Assembly: GCF_001278945.1 (NCBI RefSeq)
Contig: NZ_LGRV01000002.1
Span: 25,130 to 60,836 of the forward strand
Length of the DNA: 35,707 nt
Direction: 5' to 3'
From: Lysinibacillus contaminans
GTDB lineage: Bacteria; Bacillota; Bacilli; Bacillales_A; Planococcaceae
Position numbers and translations under genes: made by a program. The notes below the pieces were generated by a model. It worked only from the letters and a program-made list of their open reading frames with translations, was not told where the DNA came from and ran no database searches. Numbering within the stretch: position 1 is the first letter of the stretch; each line of letters begins with the position of its first letter. Shown in pieces: positions 28,898 to 35,707 of this stretch.

Positions 28898-29630
28898 AAA
28901 GCATTTCTCTCACTTGCGGCGTATACTCATTTTTCTCATCGTATACATAAAGTGGTGGCAGTATTTTCAAATCTGGCTTTCCATCTTTAATTCCTTCTAT
29001 TAATAAGGTGTTGGCTTCTTTACCCTCTTTTGGGTAAATGAATTGCAACCGTTTTGGCTCTAAGCGATTTGCACGCATTGCTGTGACAATATCTAAAAGA
29101 CGACCCGGTCGATGTACAAATGCAGCCTTTCCGCCCTGCTTTAATAACTTACTTGCTGATTGCACCGCTTCCTCTAATGTTAAATATAATTCGTGGCGTG
29201 CAATAGCATGATGTTCACTTAAATTTTTTTCACTTGCTTCATGTGCTAAAAAATATGGTGGATTGCATGTTACCACATCGTATTTTTCAATTCCTAATTG
29301 CGCTGGAATTTCCTTTACATCTCCAAGCATCATGTGAATTTGTTCTTCTAGCTTATTATAGCGAATGCTACGCTCTGCCATATCAAAAAGTCGTGGCTGC
29401 AACTCCACACCTGTAATGTTGCCCTTTGTACGCGCACTTAAAAAAAGTGGAATAACTCCATTGCCGGAGCATAAATCTACTATTTCCCCTTTATGATGAG
29501 GTACACTAACAAATTTCGATAACAGTACAGCGTCTAATGAAAATGAAAAGACAGACGGACTTTGAATAATTCGTAAATCTTCTGCTAATAAATAATCCAG
29601 CCTTTCATCATCCTTCAACCAAGCTTCCAT
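28881..29630 (-). CDS. yabB: YabB, TrmN6-like tRNA(Val) A37 methyltransferase
   Basis: A SAM-dependent N6-adenine methyltransferase of 249 aa, relative of E. coli YfiC/TrmN6. SAM motif I is [17 protein letters not shown] near residue 49; the catalytic NPPY motif lies in [20 protein letters not shown] near 120. The N-terminus [20 protein letters not shown] and [20 protein letters not shown] are typical of the YabB group. The frame extends to 29669, but AGGAGG seven bases before MEAWLK fixes the start at 29630. The yabA terminator overlaps its leader region. Confidence 0.94.
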   Translation of the reverse strand: MEAWLKDDERLDYLLAEDLRIIQSPSVFSFSLDAVLLSKFVSVPHHKGEIVDLCSGNGVIPLFLSARTKGNITGVELQPRLFDMAERSIRYNKLEEQIHMMLGDVKEIPAQLGIEKYDVVTCNPPYFLAHEASEKNLSEHHAIARHELYLTLEEAVQSASKLLKQGGKAAFVHRPGRLLDIVTAMRANRLEPKRLQFIYPKEGKEANTLLIEGIKDGKPDLKILPPLYVYDEKNEYTPQVREMLYGKEQ

Positions 29631-29652
29631 AGTCTTTCCTCCTACACATACA

Positions 29653-29695
29653 AAACAAAAGACTGACAACCACTAAAAGAGTGGGAATCAGTCTT
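29653..29695 (-). terminator. Rho-independent terminator after yabA
   Basis: AAGACTGA/TCAGTCTT stem (29659-29666 with 29688-29695) with inner CCACT/AGTGG pairing, followed by TTGTTTTG on the minus strand. It ends the holB-ricT-yabA message, with possible read-through to yabB. Confidence 0.85.
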
Positions 29696-29698
29696 CTA

Positions 29699-30055
29699 TT
29701 ACACATTTTGTTTATTTAAAAACGATAGACAAAATAGACAATCTTCACCTTTGCGTGAGCTTCCAAAATGTACGTGACAAACATGGAAGCCTTCCTGATA
29801 AAGACGTGCTAAATTATCATATCCCTCACCTATATCTATTGGATTATCTTTCTTTTCGCCAGCTACTTGCGCAATGCTTTCCTTAGAAAGTAATTCTTCT
29901 AGACGGATACGAAGGTGTTGATTTTCCGTTTCAAGCGCCTTATGTTCTTCCATCATCAGTGCAACAAATTGTTTCAATGCACCAAACTGCTCCTGCATTG
30001 ATTCTAGCTGTTGTTCGAACCCTATAACAGTATCTAAGAAATTACGGTCCTTCAC
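29699..30055 (-). CDS. yabA: Replication initiation control protein YabA
   Basis: Restrains replication initiation by binding DnaA and the sliding clamp DnaN; 118 aa. An N-terminal leucine-zipper coiled coil (about 5-60, [20 protein letters not shown]...[10 protein letters not shown]) drives tetramer formation. The C-terminal zinc domain has [20 protein letters not shown] and [10 protein letters not shown], with H/C ligands in HVCHVHFG and CLFC. Two GTG starts are in frame; GAGGTG six bases before the second, and alignment of [10 protein letters not shown] with MDKKELFDTV of B. subtilis, choose 30055. It follows ricT by 27 bases. Confidence 0.96.
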   Translation of the reverse strand: MKDRNFLDTVIGFEQQLESMQEQFGALKQFVALMMEEHKALETENQHLRIRLEELLSKESIAQVAGEKKDNPIDIGEGYDNLARLYQEGFHVCHVHFGSSRKGEDCLFCLSFLNKQNV

Positions 30056-30082
30056 CCAAGCCACCTCGTTAAATTCTCTATC

Positions 30083-30898
30083 TTATATAAGATTTTTTTC
30101 GCCTGCCAATAGTTCTTCTAATGTATATTCAACAGTGCGTTCTTGCTCTTGCAAATATACTTGAATTAGTCGTTCTAACACATTTAAAGCGACCACTTTC
30201 CCTCGCCCATCTGGTGTCATCGTAATTTCACCAATGTCTGGCATGCCTTCTTTTGCTTCTTCATACTCATCATTTTCGTACTTCAAGCAGCACATTAAAC
30301 GACCACAAAGGCCTGAAATTTTCGAAGGATTTAACGACAAATTTTGATCTTTTGCCATTTTAATAGAAACTGGTTCAAAATCACCTAAAAATGTAGAACA
30401 GCAAAGCATACGACCACATGGACCAATACCACCCAATAGCTTGGCCTCGTCGCGCACACCAATTTGGCGGAGCTCAATACGTGTACGAAAAACAGAGGCT
30501 AAGTCTTTTACAAGGTCACGGAAATCTACACGGCCCTCTGCTGTAAAGTAAAAAATAATTTTATTACGATCAAATGTATATTCAACATCAACGAGCTTCA
30601 TCTCTAACTTATGCTCGATGATTTTTGTACTAGCTAAGTCAAATGCACGTTTTGATTCTATTGCATTTTCTTCGACCTGTATGCGGTCACGTTCATCCGC
30701 AGGTCGCAGCACTTGCTTTAATGGCAATACAACATCATTTTCCCCTACTACTTTTTGAGGGACAACAACTTTACCGTATTCCACTCCGCGAGCCGTTTCT
30801 ACTATGACATATTGATTGTCTTCTAGTAGAAATGTTGCTGGATCAAAATAATATATTTTACCCGCCTTTTTAAAGCGGACTCCCACTACATTATACAA
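30083..30898 (-). CDS. ricT: RicT (YaaT), PSP1-domain protein of the RicAFT complex
   Basis: With RicA and RicF it forms an iron-sulphur complex needed for competence, sporulation, biofilm formation and RNase Y-dependent mRNA maturation. The 271-aa protein is a PSP1 protein with the family signature DLASVFRTRIELRQIGVRDE. Two pairs of cysteine motifs follow: GGIGPCGRMLCCSTFLGDF and ISGLCGRLMCCLKYE, which are the expected cluster ligands. The start overlaps the end of holB by eight bases. The order holB-ricT-yabA is that of B. subtilis. Confidence 0.97.
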   Translation of the reverse strand: MYNVVGVRFKKAGKIYYFDPATFLLEDNQYVIVETARGVEYGKVVVPQKVVGENDVVLPLKQVLRPADERDRIQVEENAIESKRAFDLASTKIIEHKLEMKLVDVEYTFDRNKIIFYFTAEGRVDFRDLVKDLASVFRTRIELRQIGVRDEAKLLGGIGPCGRMLCCSTFLGDFEPVSIKMAKDQNLSLNPSKISGLCGRLMCCLKYENDEYEEAKEGMPDIGEITMTPDGRGKVVALNVLERLIQVYLQEQERTVEYTLEELLAGEKNLI

Positions 30899-31895
30899 AT
30901 GTATATCCCTCCTGCAGATTTAGCATTAGCTGCTCCATCATTAACGTCCTGTTCATGTTACGCTGCAAAGACACGCGTGCCTGTAGTATTGCTTGCATTT
31001 GACTAGAAAGGCGCTCGTAAGTCGAATGTAATGCAGCTTCTTTAAATGTTAGTAACATGTCTGGGTAAGTACAAGCTGCTTCGGGATTAGCCTTTATTGC
31101 CACTATATCACGATACGCAAATAGCAGTAAATCCAATGCTTGCTCCATCTCACTTTTTTCTTTAAACAATGGCAACCATTCTTCGTGTACCACAAGCATT
31201 GCTTCATGTACATTTTTTCGAATGGCCTCTACTAATTTTAACACTGTTTTTCTAGCCTGTGCAAACTGCTCATCATTTGCTAAAAAAATAGCTGTTTCGA
31301 GCTCATTCGTCAGCATACTCACCGTTGAAGCCATCGCGTAAGAAACATTATTTTCCTGTAAATGTTGTAACAAAATCGAGTGCGGTATTTTTTGAAATTT
31401 AATATGCTGGCAGCGTGAGCGAATCGTCGGTAACATTGACTGCATTTGCTCTGTTAATAGAATGGCCATCACGTCTCCGTCTGGCTCTTCTAAAAACTTC
31501 AATAGCATATTAGCAGAAGCTATATTAAGACGGTCTGCATGATGTAGTACGTAAATTTTACGTCCCTCTTCAATCCCCATCATCTTCATTTCTGCTACTA
31601 GCTCCCGAATTTGATCAATCTTAATAAATTGACCATCTGGATAGATTTGATGAATATTCGGGTGATTCCCCGAATCAACACGTCTGCAATTTCGACATGT
31701 TTCACATGGAACATTTTGATTGGGATTTTCGCACAGCATTAATTTTACAAAATACTGCATAATATCCACTTTTCCAGTGCCTTTTTCTCCATCAAAGATA
31801 TACGCATGCGCTAATCTATTTTTATTTATAATTGTTTGAAGCTGCTTCATTACGACTGGTTGTAGTGTGAGTAGCTCTTCAACATTCCTGGCCAT
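30891..31895 (-). CDS. holB: DNA polymerase III delta' subunit HolB
   Basis: A clamp-loader subunit of 334 aa. The AAA+ core begins near residue 20 with LAHAYIFDGEKGTGKVDIMQ; the P-loop is GEKGTGK. A four-cysteine zinc module follows at about 54-74 (CENPNQNVPCETCRNCRR). Sensor 1-like LLTEQMQSMLPTIRSRCQ contains the conserved SRC motif. The C-terminal collar domain is helical and ends NLQEGYTFV. AAAGGTG precedes the ATG. A terminator lies between it and yaaR upstream, so reading through or a local promoter is needed. Confidence 0.96.
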   Translation of the reverse strand: MARNVEELLTLQPVVMKQLQTIINKNRLAHAYIFDGEKGTGKVDIMQYFVKLMLCENPNQNVPCETCRNCRRVDSGNHPNIHQIYPDGQFIKIDQIRELVAEMKMMGIEEGRKIYVLHHADRLNIASANMLLKFLEEPDGDVMAILLTEQMQSMLPTIRSRCQHIKFQKIPHSILLQHLQENNVSYAMASTVSMLTNELETAIFLANDEQFAQARKTVLKLVEAIRKNVHEAMLVVHEEWLPLFKEKSEMEQALDLLLFAYRDIVAIKANPEAACTYPDMLLTFKEAALHSTYERLSSQMQAILQARVSLQRNMNRTLMMEQLMLNLQEGYTFV

Positions 31896-31944
31896 ACTGA
31901 ATCACCTTTAAGTAAGGGCTTCCCCTTAATTTCCTTCCTGTTTG

Positions 31945-31983
31945 AAAAAACCCCGCGCCTACAAGTGAACAAGACACGGGTTT
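31945..31983 (-). terminator. Rho-independent terminator of yaaR
   Basis: A stem of about 11 bp with one bulge (31973-31983 with 31951-31962 region; AAACCC/GGGTTT plus G-C and G-T pairs) ends in TTTTTTC on the minus strand. It overlaps the first base of the yaaR stop codon region. Confidence 0.7.
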
Positions 31984-32423
31984 TACATATATAAATTAAT
32001 TAATAAGCCTTTAATTTCACCAATTTTATCGAGAAGGTCTATAGCTTCCTTCTCTTCACTTAAAATATCTTGTGCCAATTCTACAAGTCGCTCATCAATT
32101 GTTTCAATAATTTTTAAACGTCTACCTTCACCAAAACGATTCCATGTATGAGACTGTTTTAATTCCATACCATGATCAATGGTTTCTTGTAAAAATCTTT
32201 TTACTAACATCTTAAAGCGAGCTAGCTCTCTCAAGTTACGAGATCTTGCAACACGGTCTCCAGCAGAAGAAATGTCCCCTAATAGCCTTGTAAGCTGTTC
32301 TGTTTGCATTTTTGACCCTTGCTTCACTACCATATCACCAAATCGGTTGTTTTGATTATTATTTTGTAGTGACTCTTTGCGATTTGCATTTAATCCGACA
32401 CGTATATCTTGATTGATTTTCAA
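31983..32423 (-). CDS. yaaR: YaaR, DUF327 protein
   Basis: A 146-aa helical cytoplasmic protein of the YaaR/DUF327 family; function not established. The conserved core is MQTEQLTRLLGDISSAGDRV, RSRNLRELARFKMLVKRFLQ, DHGMELKQSHTWNRFGEGRR and IGEIKGLLINLYM at the end. The start codon is TTG, supported by GGAGG ten bases upstream and alignment with MKINRDFR in B. subtilis. A dispersed repeat (32447-32575) abuts its ribosome-binding site on the upstream side, separating it from darA by 290 bases. Confidence 0.94.
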   Translation of the reverse strand: MKINQDIRVGLNANRKESLQNNNQNNRFGDMVVKQGSKMQTEQLTRLLGDISSAGDRVARSRNLRELARFKMLVKRFLQETIDHGMELKQSHTWNRFGEGRRLKIIETIDERLVELAQDILSEEKEAIDLLDKIGEIKGLLINLYM

Positions 32424-32446
32424 GTTGTATTCGCCTCCACTTCGAT

Positions 32447-32575
32447 CAATTACGCCTCCGCGTAATTGTACCTGTCGCTAACGCTTTCGGTACCAAAAAC
32501 GTCTGTTGCTGACGCTTCGCTTTCGCACAGAAAAACAATGCGTCCAGATTTTGTATCATGCGTAGGGTAATTCCT
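32447..32575. repeat. Dispersed intergenic repeat, long copy
   Basis: Matches 12191-12258 in the same orientation over its two ends. It opens with a perfect 9-bp inverted repeat (CAATTACGC/GCGTAATTG, 4-nt loop) and ends GCGTAGGGTAATT, a near inverse of its start. On the minus strand the motif GAAAGCG-AGCG-CAG occurs twice in a row, so this copy carries an internal duplication of about 37 bases that the short copy lacks. A 73-codon minus-strand reading crosses it but has no ribosome-binding site and is probably not a gene. Confidence 0.72.
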
Positions 32576-32713
32576 CCTTATTTTACAAAATCCACGACAT
32601 ATGCCGGAGACTTTAATATTATACAGCCGCCACTTGTACCTCGCTGTATAAAATATAATAGTTGTTTTCATCTCACTACTTTTAGAAAAAACGGAGACTC
32701 CTAATGAATACTA

Positions 32714-33049
<336 letters not shown>

Positions 33050-33077
33050 TCACCCCTTTATTCAAATAGGTGTTACC

Positions 33078-33086
33078 ATTATATCA
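33078..33086 (-). promoter_or_regulatory. Possible extended -10 promoter of darA
   Basis: On the minus strand TGATATAAT combines a perfect -10 with an adjoining TGN extension. No good -35 is seen. It lies in the 68-base gap between tmk and darA. Confidence 0.4.
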
Positions 33087-33111
33087 CAATATACTAAACA
33101 ACTTCATGCTT

Positions 33112-33741
33112 TTACTGCATTGTATCACAAAGTAAGGACCATACATCTTCTATTACTTGCTCAACGTTTTGATCTGCATTCACAACTTTTATGCGCGTTG
33201 GGTAACGTTCAACAAGCTGTAAATATCCTTCACGCACTTTTTCATGGAATGCTAAACTCTCAACATCTAGACGGTTCACTTCTCGATTACCATGCGCATA
33301 AATTCTTGCCAAACCAACCTCAGGCGCCAAATCAAATAAAATCGTCACATCCGGTAGCTTCTTCCCAATCGCGAATTCATTAATAGCTAGAACTTCATCA
33401 ACACCTATACCACGTGCATACCCTTGATAAGCAAGTGAGGAATCGATAAAGCGGTCACAAATCACCATTTTCCCCGCATCTAGCGCTGGTCGTACTTTTT
33501 CGAAATAATGCTGACTTCTAGCTGCCGCATATAATAGAGCTTCTGTACGTTCATCCATTGCTGTATGCGCTGGATCTAAAATGACTGCCCGAATTTTTTC
33601 CGCAATTTCTATACCTCCAGGTTCTCGAGTTGGTAATACATCTATATTTTCTTGCGCCAATCTCTCGGCAATTTTTTGGATAACTGTCGTCTTTCCTGCT
33701 CCCTCTGGACCTTCAAATGTAATAAATAAATTGCGTTTCAT
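33112..33741 (-). CDS. tmk: Thymidylate kinase
   Basis: Phosphorylates dTMP to dTDP for DNA synthesis; 209 aa. The P-loop is [11 protein letters not shown] near residue 9, followed by TREPGG (substrate loop), the DRF motif [15 protein letters not shown] near 93 and [12 protein letters not shown] near 136. The lid region reads [19 protein letters not shown] precedes the ATG. It starts 17 bases after the stop of the decarboxylase gene and is probably co-transcribed with it. Confidence 0.98.
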   Translation of the reverse strand: MKRNLFITFEGPEGAGKTTVIQKIAERLAQENIDVLPTREPGGIEIAEKIRAVILDPAHTAMDERTEALLYAAARSQHYFEKVRPALDAGKMVICDRFIDSSLAYQGYARGIGVDEVLAINEFAIGKKLPDVTILFDLAPEVGLARIYAHGNREVNRLDVESLAFHEKVREGYLQLVERYPTRIKVVNADQNVEQVIEDVWSLLCDTMQ

Positions 33742-33758
33742 ACTGTAATTGCCTCCAA

Positions 33759-35183
33759 CTATTTAATGACCTCAATCATTTTTTCTTCTAAACGGTGATT
33801 TCCTTGGAATGATGCACGAGTTGCTAGTAATTCCTCTAGCTGACTTAGCTTTGCAACTGTAATCTTTTCACCTGGTACGAGTAAAGGAATACCAGGTGGA
33901 TATGGGATAATCATACTTGCTGCAATACGTCCCATTGCACGCATATATGGTAGCCATTCCTTATCTTTTCTCTCTATTTCTTCAAATGTTAACTCAGGCT
34001 TAGTGACTGCTGTAAAGTTATACGTAGTATGCATAGCAGTCACTATATTACATTTTTCTGTACCCAATAAGTCCGTTACAGCATCCTTAATACGAACCCG
34101 TATATCTGCAAATGGGTACGTATGACCCTGTTTTAAAAGTGGTAATACAAACAATACTTGATGTGCATCCGCTAATTCTGCGTATATATTTTGTGCCTCT
34201 AGTACCTCTTGTAATTGAAATCCACTATAACCATTAACACGTAGCAGTAATTTTAATGGGTCATCTACTTCTATAACTTCAAGCGATCCAATCGCCCGTA
34301 ATGCTTCCACCCATTGTGCTTTTTTCTCTATTATATATGCGCCGTCACTCTCCATATATGTCTGTACATAGTAACGTGCATCGTCTAAAGATGCTAACAA
34401 TACATATGATGGGCTACTAGACTGTAACATACGTAAATAATGATTCACTTTATCAATAGACACTAATTCTGAATTCACATGCATAAAAGAAGCCATAGTC
34501 ATCGCTGGTAATGTTTTATGAGCCGATTGCACAACTACATCTGCTCCGAATATTAATGCAGAAGGCTGAAATAATGTACAGGCGCTAAAATGAGCACCGT
34601 GTGCTTCATCTACTAAGACAGGAATATTTTTTTCATGACAATACGCAATTTGCTGCTGTATTTCTTTAGATGCCATACCGTAATAAGTAGGATACGTTAA
34701 CACAACTGCCTTAGCTTCTGGGTATTGGTTAACTGCTTCTTTTAGATGTTCGTACGCTATATAAGTAGCCGTTAATGTCCGTTCATCCCACATTGGCGAT
34801 ACATATACAGGTTTAACTCCAACAAGCTCAATCGCATGGAAAATAGATTTATGGGCATTACGTTGTACAATAATCGTATCGCCTTTTTTACAAGTTGCAT
34901 AGATCATCGCTAAATTGCCGACCGTCGAACCATTTACTAGAAAGAAACTTTTCATTGTTCCATATGTGTCGGCCAGTAAATTTTCTGCCTCTAAAATCAT
35001 TTCCTCTGGATGATGAAAATCATCTAGACCTGAAAGCTCCGTCACATCATAACGCATCACATCTTTAAAAGCTTGCGGTAAATGTGATAGCTCCCCGTAT
35101 TTATGGCCTGGCACATGAAAAGATACATTTTGTTGTTGTCGAAAATGCTCTAAACTTTCCACAATCGGCTTTTTCTTTTGCAA
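33759..35183 (-). CDS. YaaO-type Orn/Lys/Arg decarboxylase family PLP enzyme
   Basis: A fold type I PLP enzyme of the Orn/Lys/Arg decarboxylase family, 474 aa; the substrate is not determined by sequence. The large domain shows [47 protein letters not shown] and the PLP-lysine motif [11 protein letters not shown]; a smaller C-terminal domain includes [17 protein letters not shown]. The apparent start is TTG at 35183, but the nearest good Shine-Dalgarno (AAAGGAG, 35210-35216) is about 26 bases away and serves a different-frame ATG. B. subtilis has yaaO at this place before tmk. Confidence 0.93.
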   Translation of the reverse strand: MQKKKPIVESLEHFRQQQNVSFHVPGHKYGELSHLPQAFKDVMRYDVTELSGLDDFHHPEEMILEAENLLADTYGTMKSFFLVNGSTVGNLAMIYATCKKGDTIIVQRNAHKSIFHAIELVGVKPVYVSPMWDERTLTATYIAYEHLKEAVNQYPEAKAVVLTYPTYYGMASKEIQQQIAYCHEKNIPVLVDEAHGAHFSACTLFQPSALIFGADVVVQSAHKTLPAMTMASFMHVNSELVSIDKVNHYLRMLQSSSPSYVLLASLDDARYYVQTYMESDGAYIIEKKAQWVEALRAIGSLEVIEVDDPLKLLLRVNGYSGFQLQEVLEAQNIYAELADAHQVLFVLPLLKQGHTYPFADIRVRIKDAVTDLLGTEKCNIVTAMHTTYNFTAVTKPELTFEEIERKDKEWLPYMRAMGRIAASMIIPYPPGIPLLVPGEKITVAKLSQLEELLATRASFQGNHRLEEKMIEVIK

Positions 35184-35197
35184 AACAAAACACCCAT
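35150..35197 (-). CDS. Possible 15-codon upstream ORF overlapping the decarboxylase start
   Basis: ATG at 35195-35197 follows AAAGGAG by 12 bases, reads [15 protein letters not shown] and stops (TAG) inside the decarboxylase gene in another frame. It may couple translation of the TTG-started gene. Alternatively one base is missing in the T-rich stretch: adding one T would join ATG to the decarboxylase frame. Confidence 0.35.
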   Translation of the reverse strand: MGVLFCKRKSRLWKV

Positions 35198-35241
35198 TTC
35201 CGTTATATTCTCCTTTAATTATAAGGGATTATCACAAGATT

Positions 35242-35270
35242 AAAAAGCTATCCTATAAAATAGGATAGCT
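35242..35270 (-). terminator. Rho-independent terminator upstream of the decarboxylase gene
   Basis: A perfect 11-bp stem AGCTATCCTAT/ATAGGATAGCT (35246-35256 with 35260-35270), 3-nt loop, then TTTTTAATC on the minus strand. It ends transcription arriving from the right. Confidence 0.88.
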
Positions 35271-35284
35271 AATACAAAATTGAA

Positions 35285-35467
35285 TTAGCATAAAAGCAAC
35301 TTGCCAAATATCCTGTTCATTTTTATCATCTGAAAGCCCATTTCAAACGCACGATAGCGCTGACTTTCTACTCCGATTTCAATATGCAAGAGCATGTGCT
35401 GTACTTCACTCACTTTTGGCTCATTAACAACAAGATACGCATTATACTCGACATTTCTCCAATCCAT
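35285..35467 (-). CDS. Uncertain 60-codon ORF
   Basis: I do not recognise this protein. It begins MDWRNVEYNAYLVVNEPKVS and ends in a hydrophobic IFGKLLLC. There is no ribosome-binding site before the ATG. In its favour, it stops 14 bases before a strong terminator. It might be the end of a decayed gene. It does not resemble the Gin (CsfB) zinc-finger protein that I would expect near this place. Confidence 0.3.
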   Translation of the reverse strand: MDWRNVEYNAYLVVNEPKVSEVQHMLLHIEIGVESQRYRAFEMGFQMIKMNRIFGKLLLC

Positions 35468-35582
35468 TGTATCTGATGTATGCGGTAGCTTATATTAGTG
35501 TCCAGAAATACTCCTACAATTGGCACTTTGTCATCAAACCCTGTTCTTCTTCACTAAAACTATTTGAACAATAATTTACAAG

Positions 35583-35600
35583 TACGAGTACGAGTACGAG
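35583..35600. repeat. Short tandem repeat, three copies of TACGAG
   Basis: Three perfect head-to-tail hexamers between 35583 and 35600. The surrounding 35468-35670 holds no gene I can support. Confidence 0.9.
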
Positions 35601-35670
35601 CAATTGTTATTTATCTTTATGGACAACAACTACATCATCTTTTTGTAGTACATCTATTATCTTATAATGC

Positions 35671-35701
35671 AAAAAAACAGCCAACATATAGTTGACTGTT
35701 T
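35671..35701 (-). terminator. Terminator of a minus-strand gene beyond the right edge
   Basis: AAACAG and CAAC arms pair with GTTG and CTGTTT across one mismatch (35675-35685 with 35691-35701, 5-nt loop), followed by seven Ts on the minus strand. Confidence 0.8.
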
Positions 35702-35707
35702 CATGTG

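Noticed and set aside
32450..32671. 73-codon minus-strand ORF between darA and yaaR
   Set aside because: It runs through the dispersed repeat, has no ribosome-binding site and ends inside the palindromic head of the element; its composition looks like translated repeat.
35285..35467. 60-codon ORF as the Gin (CsfB) anti-sigma factor expected near yaaO
   Set aside because: It has one cysteine only and none of the CxxC pairs of Gin.
35583..35600. TACGAG tandem repeat as a CRISPR array or phase-variation tract
   Set aside because: Only three hexamers without spacers, and no ORF runs through it whose frame could be switched; a six-base unit would not shift frame in any case.

Overview
This is a low-G+C, endospore-forming Firmicute (Bacillales). 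Nearly every gene has a recognisable Bacillus subtilis counterpart in the same relative order as the block next to the replication origin (yaaO to yabR), here read from right to left on the minus strand. The protein sequences and a few local losses suggest Planococcaceae, Lysinibacillus-like; that genus-level placement is inference from memory of related sequences.

Layout. Positions 1-2050 are a small plus-strand block: a truncated elongator tRNA-Met, tRNA-Glu, and four small unrecognised ORFs separated by strong terminators. From 2095 to 35183 almost everything is on the minus strand. In transcription order (high to low coordinates) it reads: a YaaO-type decarboxylase, tmk, darA, yaaR, holB, ricT, yabA, yabB, yazA, rsmI; abrB (plus strand, divergent from metS); metS, tatD, yabE/rpfB-like, rnmV, ksgA, veg, sspF, ispE, purR, ridA/yabJ, spoVG, glmU, prs, two tandem ctc genes, pth, fin, mfd, spoVT, yabM, yabN/mazG, yabO/rlbA, yabP, yabQ, divIC, yabR. 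The right end (35184-35707) holds an uncertain 60-codon ORF, a short tandem repeat and the terminator of a gene outside the window.

How the genes work together. The block mixes replication and repair (tmk, holB, yabA, mfd, rnmV), translation and rRNA/tRNA maturation (metS, ksgA, rsmI, yabB, pth, ctc, yabO, yabR), precursor supply for wall, nucleotides and isoprenoids (glmU, prs, purR, ispE), division (divIC), and sporulation or transition-state control (abrB, ricT, spoVG, spoVT, fin, sspF, yabP, yabQ). The promoters agree with these roles: a sigma-H type site before spoVG, a sigma-F type site before fin, sigma-G sites before spoVT and sspF, a sigma-B site before one ctc copy, two Spo0A boxes before abrB, tandem sigma-A promoters before veg, and a fully consensus sigma-A promoter before the yabE gene.

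Departures from the reference arrangement: ctc is a tandem pair with different promoters; yabG is absent between ksgA and veg; the Met-Glu tRNA pair faces the opposite way to yabR; a degenerate dispersed repeat occurs between fin and pth and again between darA and yaaR; a perfect Crp/Fnr-type palindrome lies upstream of a 40-codon gene. I found no CRISPR array, prophage, insertion sequence, defence island or biosynthetic cluster. The window is essentially core genome, and I do not see an undescribed multi-gene system in it.
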